Shown piece after piece: positions 1-6,837 of a stretch of 36,659 bases of DNA; the stretch's first letter is position 1, and each line of letters opens with the position of its first letter. Source of the stretch: Clostridia bacterium (GTDB lineage: Bacteria > Bacillota > Clostridia > Oscillospirales > Acutalibacteraceae); the NCBI GenBank assembly GCA_017396515.1, contig JAFQLV010000080.1, positions 1-36,659 of the forward strand. The letters run 5' to 3'. The notes under the pieces are model-generated. The model made no database searches and had not been told where the DNA came from. It worked only from the letters and a program-made list of their open reading frames with translations. The translations under genes were made by a program, and so were the position numbers.

Positions 1-283
1 AGCGTGAATTTTCGCGGCTTTTCGGTGTTTCGGATTTGAAAGGCGGCAGCCTGTCGGCATCCTCAACACACAAAAATCCATCAAAAATTCGCACTTTTGG
101 GTCATCAGATTTTTTGCGAGACGGATTTTTGTCATATCAAGTCACAAAACGCAGTAAATCCTGCCGGATTTACGAGTATTTTAACGAAGAGATGGCGGAA
201 ATCCGCCCGTAAAAAAACGGGTTCGGATTATATTCGCCACCCTATAATAAATTAATTGCCGTTTTCGGCGTTGGAGGAAAAAT
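1..283. other. Non-coding leader region with three small hairpins
   Basis: No convincing open reading frame is present. Three inverted repeats follow one another: GTAAATCC/GGATTTAC (154-173), GGCGGA/TCCGCC (194-207) and CCCGT/ACGGG (206-221). A 27-base repeat (219-245) overlaps the last one and recurs near 25444. TATAAT at 243-248 is a possible -10 box for the downstream operon, but no good -35 lies at the right distance. A GGAGG ribosome site (272-276) precedes the first gene. The stretch could be a non-coding mobile repeat or a structured leader; the sequence alone does not decide. Confidence 0.5.
219..245 (+). repeat. 27-base intergenic repeat, copy 1
   Basis: It begins GGGTTCGGATTATA and ends CACCCTAT. 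It matches 25444-25470 in 25 of 27 positions by eye. Both copies lie directly upstream of a gene start region, though in opposite orientation to the gene. The ends are weakly complementary (GGGT/ACCC type), so it may fold. The two copies suggest a dispersed short repeat family. Confidence 0.7.
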
Positions 284-634
284 ATGAAAATCAGAGATAT
301 TAAGGAAATTTTAAATGCAGAGCTTATTTGCAGAGAAGACCTTCTTGAAAAGGAGGTTCACGCAGCCTGCGGAAGCGATATGATGAGCGATGTGCTTGCT
401 TTTGTCAAAGAGCAGGCAGTTATGCTCACGGGTCTTGTTAACCCTCAGGTGGTGCGCACAGCCGAGATGATGGATATGCACTGCATAGTTTTTGTCAGAG
501 GCAAGCGCCCTGACCTGAATATGATTGAAATGGCAGAGGACAGAGATATGGTTATGCTCTGCACCGAATATGAAATGTTCACCTCCTGCGGCAAGCTTTA
601 TTCAGCGGGACTGAGGGGAGGCAGCGGACAATAA
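284..634 (+). CDS. DRTGG-domain protein (first of two in the operon)
   Basis: A 116-residue soluble protein resembling the DRTGG domain family, small ligand-binding-like domains often found next to CBS domains or in iron-hydrogenase clusters. The N-terminal half reads as an alpha/beta domain with the segment MLTGLVNPQVVRTAEMMD (about residues 47-64), followed by a CIVFVRGKRPD strand-loop typical of the family. GGAGG at 272-276 sets the start. Its stop overlaps the next ATG by one base, so translation is probably coupled. A second DRTGG protein is encoded at 2429-2755; the two may pair. The biochemical role of the domain is unknown; here I infer a regulatory or sensory partner of the hydrogenase-like protein. 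Confidence 0.75.
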   Translation: MKIRDIKEILNAELICREDLLEKEVHAACGSDMMSDVLAFVKEQAVMLTGLVNPQVVRTAEMMDMHCIVFVRGKRPDLNMIEMAEDRDMVMLCTEYEMFTSCGKLYSAGLRGGSGQ

Positions 635-1059
635 TGGAAGAAACAATTAAGCTGCATTATGTTGTACCCGGGGACGATTTCACAAGAGCAGGTGCCGCCT
701 CCGGCGATGTTAAGCACACTCTCAAGCAATTAGGTGTATCACCTGCCGTTATAAGAAATGTTTCCATAGCTATGTATGAGGGCGAAATAAATATGGTCAT
801 TCATGCAGGCGGCGGAGAAATTGATGTGGAAATCAGCGAAAAGGATATAAAAATGACCCTTGCAGATAAGGGCCCCGGCATTGCAAATGTGGAGCTTGCT
901 ATGAAGGAGGGCTATTCAACTGCCCCCGATAACATAAGAACCCTAGGCTTTGGTGCAGGTATGGGTCTGCCGAATATTAAAAAGTACACCGATTCATTCA
1001 GAATTGAAACACAGGTCGGTGTGGGTACCACCTTGTTTTTAAGTGTGAATATTGCCTGA
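634..1059 (+). CDS. HATPase-domain anti-sigma/RsbT-like kinase
   Basis: A 141-residue stand-alone GHKL ATPase domain of the RsbW/RsbT/SpoIIAB type. Visible ATP-site elements are the N box (E49 and N53 in MYEGEIN), the G1 box DKGPGI (78-83) and the glycine-rich lid GFGAGMGL (105-112). There is no histidine phospho-acceptor or sensor domain, so it would act as a serine/threonine kinase or partner-switching protein in the cytoplasm rather than as a two-component kinase. It sits between a DRTGG protein and the hydrogenase-like protein. Similar ATPases accompany putative sensory [FeFe]-hydrogenases in other anaerobes. Its target protein is not evident in the window. Confidence 0.85.
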   Translation: MEETIKLHYVVPGDDFTRAGAASGDVKHTLKQLGVSPAVIRNVSIAMYEGEINMVIHAGGGEIDVEISEKDIKMTLADKGPGIANVELAMKEGYSTAPDNIRTLGFGAGMGLPNIKKYTDSFRIETQVGVGTTLFLSVNIA

Positions 1060-1116
1060 TGCGGCAGGGTACCTTTTAACAAACCGAAAGAGAAAAATAT
1101 GAAAAAGGAGGCAGCT

Positions 1117-2439
1117 ATGTCTATACTGTTTCATTCCGTGCGGCTTGATGCTGATAAATGTCAGGGCTGCACAAACTGCATTAAGCGTTGCCCCACGGAA
1201 GCTATAAGAGTAAGAAACAAAAAAGCGTATATTATTTCAGACAGGTGCATTGACTGCGGTGAGTGTATAAGAGTCTGCCCTCACCATGCAAAATATGCTG
1301 TCAGTGAACACTTTAATGAGCTTTTAAAATATAAATACAGAATTGCCCTGCCTGCACCTGCCCTTTACGGACAGTTCAACAACCTTGAAAATGTTGATTA
1401 TGTGCTGACGGGACTTAAAAAAATGGGCTTTGACGATGTTGTTGAGGTTTCAAAGGGTGCTGAAATCCTTTCCTCGGCAACAAGGGAGATGTTTGAAAAC
1501 GGCGAGCTTAAAAAGCCTGTGATATCCTCTGCCTGCCCTGCGGTGGTCAGACTTATAAGAACAAGATTTCCTGACCTTTTAGGCAATCTGCTGCCCACTT
1601 GTGCACCCATTGACCTTGCGGCCAAAATAGCAAGAGAAAAGGCTAAAAAAGAGACAGGCTACACCGATGAGGAAATAGGCGTTTTCTTTATTACTCCGTG
1701 CCCTGCAAAAAGAACGGCAATAAGTAACCCTCTCTGCCATGAAAATTACGGCATCAGCGGTGCAATTGCCATAAAGGATATTTACCCCGTGCTTGTGCAG
1801 ACAATGGATAAGCTCAGAAATGACGAGGTTGAAAGCATAAACGATTCGGGTATAATAGGCGTAGGCTGGGCAAGCAGCGGCGGTGAAGCCGCAGGCCTTT
1901 TAAAAGAGAGATATCTTGCCGCAGACGGCATAGAAAATGTTATAAATGTTCTTGATGAGCTTGAAAACGAAAAGCTCAACGACCTGGATTTCATTGAGCT
2001 TAATTGCTGCACCGGCGGCTGTGTGGGCGGTGTTCTCACTGTGGAAAACCTCTATGTTGCCAAGGCAAGACTGCAAAGACTCAGAAAGTTTATGCCTGTT
2101 TCCTGCAACAGGCTGGAGGATTATTTCACCCTTGATGACCTTGGCTGGACTAAAGAGCTGACGGCATCGCCTGCCATGAAGCTTGCAGACAATGTTATAA
2201 CGGCTATGAAAATGATGTCCAGACTCAAGGAAATTGAGCGCTCACTGCCCGGGCTTGACTGCGGCATATGCGGTGCACCCTCATGCAGAGCACTTGCAGA
2301 CGATATTGTAAGAGGCTATGCTCAGGAAACGGACTGTGTGCTGCATAACATTCAGGTGGGCGGCAAGGATGACTGGCTTCCCGCACCTTTCAGAATGAAG
2401 GTACAAAACGAAGAAAGCGGAGATAAAAATGACGGTTAA
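1117..2439 (+). CDS. Sensory-type [FeFe]-hydrogenase-like iron-sulfur protein
   Basis: About 440 residues from ATG 1117, chosen because AAGGAGG (1105-1111) sits correctly before it; an in-frame ATG at 1099 lies upstream of that site. Two [4Fe-4S] motifs come first (C15/18/21/25 and C44/47/50/54), then the iron-hydrogenase large-subunit C-terminal domain, then a Fes-type cluster motif (C382, C385, C390, C407). The H-cluster motifs are degenerate: SSACPAVV, TPCPAKR and CCTGGCVGG. The four cysteine ligands remain (C140, C195, C298, C302), but the cysteine that relays protons in catalytic enzymes is Ala139. That substitution is known in putative sensory hydrogenases such as Thermotoga HydS. No PAS domain is present. 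I infer a redox or H2 sensor, or an electron-transfer protein, rather than a fast hydrogenase. Confidence 0.8.
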   Translation: MSILFHSVRLDADKCQGCTNCIKRCPTEAIRVRNKKAYIISDRCIDCGECIRVCPHHAKYAVSEHFNELLKYKYRIALPAPALYGQFNNLENVDYVLTGLKKMGFDDVVEVSKGAEILSSATREMFENGELKKPVISSACPAVVRLIRTRFPDLLGNLLPTCAPIDLAAKIAREKAKKETGYTDEEIGVFFITPCPAKRTAISNPLCHENYGISGAIAIKDIYPVLVQTMDKLRNDEVESINDSGIIGVGWASSGGEAAGLLKERYLAADGIENVINVLDELENEKLNDLDFIELNCCTGGCVGGVLTVENLYVAKARLQRLRKFMPVSCNRLEDYFTLDDLGWTKELTASPAMKLADNVITAMKMMSRLKEIERSLPGLDCGICGAPSCRALADDIVRGYAQETDCVLHNIQVGGKDDWLPAPFRMKVQNEESGDKNDG

Positions 2440-2755
2440 AGAATTAGCGGAAAAATTAGAGCTTAAAATCCTCACTCAGGGGGAGCTTGAAAAGGATGTG
2501 ACAGGCTGTTACAGCGGCGATCTGCTCTCGTGGGTTATGTCAAAGGCTGAGCCGGGTGATGCCTGGCTGACGGTTATGGGCAATGTCAATGCAGTTGCCG
2601 TTGCGGTGCTGACAGACTGTGCTTGCATAATACTGACGGAAAATGCCGCCCTTGACGAGCAGGCAAAGCAAAAGGCAGAGCTTCAGGGCATTACATTCCT
2701 GCAAAGCGGAAAAAATGCTTATGAGCTGTCGGTGGCTGTTTCAAAGCTGTTATGA
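2429..2755 (+). CDS. DRTGG-domain protein (second copy)
   Basis: A 108-residue soluble protein of the same general kind as the first gene in the operon: an N-terminal MTVKELAEKLEL helix, a short GCYSGDLLSWVM segment, then alternating strands and helices (VAVAVLTDCACIILTE). The start ATG lies inside the last codons of the hydrogenase-like gene (11-base overlap) behind CGGAGAT. It is followed by a 4-base overlap with the PHP gene. Tight coupling on both sides suggests stoichiometric production with its neighbours. Function is unknown; DRTGG domains are thought to bind small ligands or regulate, which is only inference here. Confidence 0.72.
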   Translation: MTVKELAEKLELKILTQGELEKDVTGCYSGDLLSWVMSKAEPGDAWLTVMGNVNAVAVAVLTDCACIILTENAALDEQAKQKAELQGITFLQSGKNAYELSVAVSKLL

Positions 2756-3501
2756 TGAAGCTGTATTACGATTTACATTTACATTCCTGCCTTTCGCCCT
2801 GCGGTGACAATGAAATGACGCCCTATAATCTTGTTAATATGGCAAAGATTTTCGGCTATGACATTATTGCACTGACAGACCATAACACCTGCAAAAACTG
2901 CGGCAGTGCCATGAAGGTGGGTGAGCAGGCAGGCATAACCGTTGTGCCGGGGATGGAGCTTTGCACAAGCGAAGAAATCCACTGTGTATGTCTTTTTCCG
3001 AGCCTTGAAAAAGCAGAGGCTTTTTCAGATTATATAAGGGGTACTCTGCCGCCTGTGAAAAACCGTGAGAAGATTTTCGGTGAGCAGCTTATTATGGATA
3101 CGGGTGACGGAATACTGGGCAAAGAGGAAATACTTCTGACAACGGCAAGCAGTGTGAGCATTGACGCACTTCCATCTTTAGTGGAGCAATACGGCGGAGT
3201 GTGCTATCCTGCCCATATTGACAGAAGCTCTTACAGCATTATTTCATCACTTGGTGATTTTAGCCCCGATTTAAAGGTTGCCTGCTTTGAGCTGACACCT
3301 CAGGCTGATGAAGGGCACTTTCTCAAAAAGTACCCGGCAACAAAGGGAAAGCATATAATAAGAAGCTCAGACGCACACTATCTTGAAAATATGCGTGAGC
3401 CTGAGTTTTATCTGGAGCTGAGGGAAAATTCGCCCGAGGCACTTATAGAATATCTTAAGTTGGCGGAAGTCGAATCCGCCCGGAAGGAGAGCTTTAAATG
3501 A
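2752..3501 (+). CDS. PHP-domain metal-dependent phosphoesterase
   Basis: A 249-residue PHP (polymerase and histidinol phosphatase) domain protein. Metal-binding motifs are visible in order: DLHLHS (H9, H11), ALTDHNT (around 41-47), a glutamate in GMELCTSEEIH, PAHIDRSS, and the late SSDAHYLENM motif. Together they give the usual set for a trinuclear metal site hydrolysing phosphate esters. ATGATG at 2752 overlaps the preceding stop; no strong ribosome site precedes it, so it relies on coupling. Proteins of this type recur in hydrogenase-linked signalling clusters, where removal of a phosphoryl group from a protein or nucleotide is suspected but not shown. The substrate cannot be read from sequence. 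Confidence 0.85.
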   Translation: MMKLYYDLHLHSCLSPCGDNEMTPYNLVNMAKIFGYDIIALTDHNTCKNCGSAMKVGEQAGITVVPGMELCTSEEIHCVCLFPSLEKAEAFSDYIRGTLPPVKNREKIFGEQLIMDTGDGILGKEEILLTTASSVSIDALPSLVEQYGGVCYPAHIDRSSYSIISSLGDFSPDLKVACFELTPQADEGHFLKKYPATKGKHIIRSSDAHYLENMREPEFYLELRENSPEALIEYLKLAEVESARKESFK

Positions 3502-3950
3502 CAGAAAAAGAAAGAGCAGGAGAGCTGTTTTTAGAAGGCTACAACTGTGCACAGTCTGTGTTCACCGCATTCTGCCACAGATTCGGTATGGATGAAGACA
3601 CTGCGAAAAGGGTTTCGGCAGGTCTTGGCGGCGGTGTAGGCAGAATGAGAGAGGTCTGCGGTGCTGTCAGCGGTGCGGCTATGGTTATAGGCAGCCTTTG
3701 TGCCGCAACTGAAGGTGACGACAATGAAAGCAAAATGCGTAATTATGAATTGGTCCGTGAGTTTGCCGACAGATTCAATGCAATTCACGGCAGTGTTGTC
3801 TGCAGAGATTTGTTGAAGCTGGGAATCAAAATGGAAGACACAGCCAAGCCGGACAGCAGAAACGCTCAGTATTATAAATCAAGACCTTGCCTTAAGGTTG
3901 TTGAGGATGCGGCAGGCATACTCATGCAGATGATTGAAGAGAATGAGTGA
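3498..3950 (+). CDS. C_GCAxxG_C_C family redox protein
   Basis: A 150-residue protein matching the C_GCAxxG_C_C family by its spaced cysteines: YNCAQSVFTAFC, then REVCGAVSGAAMVIGSL, VVCRDLL and RPCLKVV. The family is common in anaerobes and is presumed to be redox-active or to bind metal; no reaction is established. It overlaps the PHP gene by 4 bases, and AAGGAGA (3484-3490) lies just upstream. It closes the operon, since a strong terminator hairpin follows within 25 bases. Sharing an operon with iron-sulfur and DRTGG proteins fits a redox role. Confidence 0.85.
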   Translation: MTEKERAGELFLEGYNCAQSVFTAFCHRFGMDEDTAKRVSAGLGGGVGRMREVCGAVSGAAMVIGSLCAATEGDDNESKMRNYELVREFADRFNAIHGSVVCRDLLKLGIKMEDTAKPDSRNAQYYKSRPCLKVVEDAAGILMQMIEENE

Positions 3951-3970
3951 TCTCTTTTTAACCGGAGCCT

Positions 3971-4002
3971 ACAGAGAGCATTTTTGCTCTCTGTAAATTT
4001 TT
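3971..4002 (+). terminator. Intrinsic terminator of the hydrogenase-like operon
   Basis: A perfect 10-bp stem (ACAGAGAGCA at 3971-3980, TGCTCTCTGT at 3985-3994) with a TTTT loop, followed by AAATTTTTT. It lies 20 bases after the last stop codon and just before the next promoter. Confidence 0.9.
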
Positions 4003-4006
4003 TGTG

Positions 4007-4035
4007 TTGACAAACTATCGTTCAGACGATATAAT
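4007..4035 (+). promoter_or_regulatory. Perfect sigma-A promoter for the DUF3990/XRE pair
   Basis: TTGACA at 4007-4012 and TATAAT at 4030-4035, separated by 17 bases: full consensus for the housekeeping sigma factor. The first operator copy fills the spacer and overlaps the -10 box, so bound repressor would block RNA polymerase. Confidence 0.88.
4012..4034 (+). promoter_or_regulatory. Operator repeat 1
   Basis: AAACTATCGTTCAGACGATATAA contains the inverted repeat TATCGT-TCAG-ACGATA and lies within the promoter spacer and -10 box. A copy with one mismatch lies 40 bases downstream. The placement suggests autorepression by the downstream HTH protein, which is inferred rather than shown. Confidence 0.75.
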
Positions 4036-4051
4036 ATAACCGAAAACAAAT

Positions 4052-4074
4052 AAACTATCGCTCAGACGATATAA
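4052..4074 (+). promoter_or_regulatory. Operator repeat 2
   Basis: Second copy of the operator, differing only by C for T at one arm position (TATCGC-TCAG-ACGATA). It lies in the presumed 5' leader, immediately before the ribosome site (GAGGG, 4077-4081). Centre-to-centre spacing of 40 bases, close to four helical turns, would put two bound dimers on the same face of the DNA. Confidence 0.72.
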
Positions 4075-4087
4075 AAGAGGGATGCAT

Positions 4088-4786
4088 ATGTCAGAAAGAA
4101 TTATTGTTTATCACGGCTCGTCAAAGATTATTGAAAAGCCTGTTTACGGGGCAGGTAACCCCAATAACGATTACGGTCTTGGATTTTATTGCACTGAAAA
4201 TATAGAGCTGGCAAAGGAATGGGCTTGCTCAGCGGAGCGTGACGGCTTTGCCAACAAGTATTATCTTGATATGAAGGGTCTTTCGGTTTTGTCGCTTACA
4301 GGAGGTGACTATAATATTCTTAACTGGCTCTATGTGCTTCTTGAAAACAGAAAATTCCGTATAGGCGGTGATATTGCTGCCGAGGCTAAAGAATATATTT
4401 TTGAAAATTTTGCCGTTGATTACAAAGGCTACGATATTATCAAGGGATACCGTGCCGATGATTCATATTTTTCTTTTGCAAATGCATTTCTTAATAATAC
4501 TATTTCTCTTTCGCAGCTTGAAAAAGCCATGGTTCTGGGCAAGCTGGGCGAGCAGGTTGTTGTAAGATCGCAAAAGGCTTTTGAGTCAATTTCTTTTATT
4601 GAGGCAACTGTTGCACCAAGCAGTATATATCTGCCTAAAAGGCTTGCCCGTGACACTGCGGCAAGAGAAGAATTTAAGAAAGAAAAAGGTCGTGGCTCCG
4701 TGCTCAGAGAAAAATATATTTTAGATATTATCAGAGAGGGGTGGAAGAATGACAACGAAGGCTTACAGCGAGTTATACTTGGATGA
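4088..4786 (+). CDS. DUF3990 protein, ADP-ribosyltransferase-fold putative toxin
   Basis: About 232 residues from ATG 4088. The upstream ATG at 4082 abuts the ribosome site GAGGG (4077-4081), so the second ATG is preferred. It matches DUF3990: VYHGSS (H9), DYGLGFYCT (Y34), an AKEWA helix, the GYRADDSYF signature (120-128) and GEQVVV (E155/Q156). The first, second and last could be the H-Y-E/Q triad of ADP-ribosyltransferases. No transmembrane or export signal is seen. It overlaps an HTH regulator gene by 38 bases and sits behind a strong, operator-covered promoter, an arrangement typical of toxin-antitoxin loci. NAD-dependent modification of a host target is inferred; the target is unknown. 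Confidence 0.75.
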   Translation: MSERIIVYHGSSKIIEKPVYGAGNPNNDYGLGFYCTENIELAKEWACSAERDGFANKYYLDMKGLSVLSLTGGDYNILNWLYVLLENRKFRIGGDIAAEAKEYIFENFAVDYKGYDIIKGYRADDSYFSFANAFLNNTISLSQLEKAMVLGKLGEQVVVRSQKAFESISFIEATVAPSSIYLPKRLARDTAAREEFKKEKGRGSVLREKYILDIIREGWKNDNEGLQRVILG

Positions 4787-5393
4787 TGCTATGAACAATC
4801 TGGGGGATATGGTTGAATATGCTCTTTGTGATATGGGCTTTGAGGCTGATGAGTTCTTTTCCCGGTTTATCGCTTCAGGTGTGGCGACAGATTTTGAAAG
4901 AGGTAACCCGAAGTATGTATCAGGAATGTCAGGCTTTGAGCTTGCTGAGGCGGTGCTTAAGGCAACTGATATGGAATATAAAAAGAAAACACCCTCATAT
5001 CCCGAATTTAAAGGCAGGGAATATTGGGCAGGCTGGATTCTTGCATATTATCAGTGGGAAACCAATCAGAGATTTGAGGATATGGTAAAAGACGGGCTCA
5101 GCCTGTCTGCGGTGCTTTCAATGTATATTCTGCACGAAGCGGATGTCAGCAAATTTGTTGAGTGTGCAAATGATATTATTGCCCGCAACAAGAAAAAGAG
5201 AAAAACAGGTCTTTATAATATAAGAAAAGCAAGAGGCTTTACACAGCAGCAATTGAGCGAAGCCTCAGGCGTAACCTTGAGGATGATTCAGCTTTATGAG
5301 CAAAGGCAGAATGATATAGGAAAAGCTCAGGCAGGTGTTGTGCTAAGGCTGGCAAAGGCACTTGGCTGCAATGTGGAGGACCTGATGGATTGA
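4749..5393 (+). CDS. XRE-family regulator, probable antitoxin of the DUF3990 protein
   Basis: 214 residues in two parts. The N-terminal domain (about 1-140) begins SELYLDDAMNNLGDMVEYAL and contains FERGNPKYVSGMSG; I know this type of domain beside DUF3990 genes but cannot name a function. The C-terminal domain (about 152-214) is an XRE/Cro helix-turn-helix: IRKARGFTQQQLSEASGVTLRMIQLYEQ. The start ATG follows AGAGGGGTGG (4735-4744) and lies inside the previous gene, so the two are co-translated. The likely role is to bind the paired operators and neutralise the DUF3990 protein, with the N-terminal domain as the partner-binding part. This is inferred from architecture. Confidence 0.75.
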   Translation: MTTKAYSELYLDDAMNNLGDMVEYALCDMGFEADEFFSRFIASGVATDFERGNPKYVSGMSGFELAEAVLKATDMEYKKKTPSYPEFKGREYWAGWILAYYQWETNQRFEDMVKDGLSLSAVLSMYILHEADVSKFVECANDIIARNKKKRKTGLYNIRKARGFTQQQLSEASGVTLRMIQLYEQRQNDIGKAQAGVVLRLAKALGCNVEDLMD

Positions 5394-5435
5394 TAACCTT
5401 ATGAAAATCTTAAGAATCTATGTAACAAAACAGCA

Positions 5436-5464
5436 TTGTAACTTATCCTGTTTAGTGATATACT
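5436..5464 (+). promoter_or_regulatory. Promoter for the capA-like gene
   Basis: TTGTAA (5436-5441), 17 bases, then TATACT (5459-5464). It lies in the 104-base gap after the XRE gene and before the GAGG ribosome site (5484-5487). Confidence 0.6.
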
Positions 5465-5497
5465 AATAGAAATCACACTTTATGAGGTAATTGAGAT

Positions 5498-6829
5498 ATG
5501 AAAAATAAAAGAAAGAAAATTGCATCGGGGATTATGACCTGCCTTGTGATATTGCTGGCGGTGGTGCTTGCAGGCTTTGTGGTGGAAAACGAAATGCTTG
5601 ACATTTTCACCACAACCTCACCGGTACCCTCGACAACACTGCCTGTGACTACCGAGCCTACTGAGCCCCCCGTGCCCACTGTTGAAAGAACTGTGACAAT
5701 CGGCTCTGCAGGTGATGTGCTTATACACATACCTGTTTATCAGAATGCAAGGCAAAGTGACGGCACTTATGATTTCAGTCACCTTTTTACCTACAGTGAA
5801 GGCGAAATAAATGACTGTGATTATTTTGTTGCCAACCTTGAAACCACTCTCGGGGGCACAGACGGCAGAAAATACAGCGGCTTTCCCCGCTTCAACTCGC
5901 CTGACAGCATTGTGGACGCTCTTAAGGGTGCAGGCATAGACTGTCTTCTCACCGCCAACAATCACAGCTATGACACAAACGGTGACGGCGTGAAGCGTAC
6001 CCTTGAAATTATAGACAAGGCGAAGCTTGACCGCACAGGCTCAAGAAAAAGTGAAGACGAAAAGCAGTACCTTGTGAAAAATGTGGGTGGAATAAAGTTC
6101 GGCTTTATCTGCTATACCTATGAGACACCCACAAGTGAAGGCAGAAAGGCTCTTAACGGGCTGCTTGTTGATGCAGAAACGGCACCGCTTATCAACTCCT
6201 TCAAGCCTCACAGCCCCAACGGGTTTTATGAGGAGCTTGAGACAAATATAAAAAGGATGAAAAAGGCAGGTGCACAGGTAACGGTTGTTTATATTCACTG
6301 GGGCGAAGAGTATCAGCTGTCACAGAATGCAAAGCAGCAGGAAATTGCTCAGGCTCTTTGCGATCTGGGTGTTGATGTTATTATCGGCGGACATCCCCAT
6401 GTGGTGCAGCCTATGGATCTGCTGACATCAGCTGACGGCACACATAAAACAGTTTGTGTCTATTCTCTGGGCAATTTCGTGTCAAATCAGAGACGAAATC
6501 TCATGGGGCTAAAAACAGGTCACACAGAGGACGGACTTATATTTGAGATGACATTTTCAAAATACAGTGACGGCACTGTTACCTTCGACAGTGTGGATGC
6601 AATTCCCACATGGGTGCATCTCTATAACGAAAACGGCAAAAAGGTGCACTCCATAGTGCCGCTTGAGGGCAACCTTGACGAAAAAGCACAGGAGCTTGGT
6701 CTTGGCAAAACAAGTGACGGCATTGCTCAGGCAAAGGCCTCAATGGAAAGAACAAATGCCCTCGTCTCTGAGGGTGAAAAGAAGTGTAACGACTATCTCA
6801 GCTCAATTCCCAAACCTGATGAGGAGTAA
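5498..6829 (+). CDS. CapA family protein (PGA_cap metallophosphatase-like), membrane-anchored
   Basis: 443 residues. A positively charged N-terminus and one hydrophobic segment (about 10-30) anchor or export it, followed by a Thr/Pro-rich linker (about 38-65). The CapA fold has its usual motifs: GSAGDVLIH, VANLETTLGG, ANNHSYDTNGDG, VVYIHWGEEY, IIGGHPHVVQPMD and YSLGNFVSNQ. The family is calcineurin-like and named for poly-gamma-glutamate capsule synthesis, but no capB, capC or capE homologue is nearby, so a capsule role is not supported. Eight bases separate it from the YfhO gene, so both are probably transcribed together. Its active site would face outside the membrane. Confidence 0.85.
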   Translation: MKNKRKKIASGIMTCLVILLAVVLAGFVVENEMLDIFTTTSPVPSTTLPVTTEPTEPPVPTVERTVTIGSAGDVLIHIPVYQNARQSDGTYDFSHLFTYSEGEINDCDYFVANLETTLGGTDGRKYSGFPRFNSPDSIVDALKGAGIDCLLTANNHSYDTNGDGVKRTLEIIDKAKLDRTGSRKSEDEKQYLVKNVGGIKFGFICYTYETPTSEGRKALNGLLVDAETAPLINSFKPHSPNGFYEELETNIKRMKKAGAQVTVVYIHWGEEYQLSQNAKQQEIAQALCDLGVDVIIGGHPHVVQPMDLLTSADGTHKTVCVYSLGNFVSNQRRNLMGLKTGHTEDGLIFEMTFSKYSDGTVTFDSVDAIPTWVHLYNENGKKVHSIVPLEGNLDEKAQELGLGKTSDGIAQAKASMERTNALVSEGEKKCNDYLSSIPKPDEE

Positions 6830-6837
6830 AGCATATA

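Noticed and set aside
3738..3752. Further copy of the AATTATGAATT repeat
   Set aside because: Only about 12 bases match, inside a conserved part of the C_GCAxxG_C_C gene; probably coincidence.
5498..6829. Capsule (poly-gamma-glutamate) operon
   Set aside because: Only a CapA-like protein is present; CapB, CapC and CapE homologues are missing.
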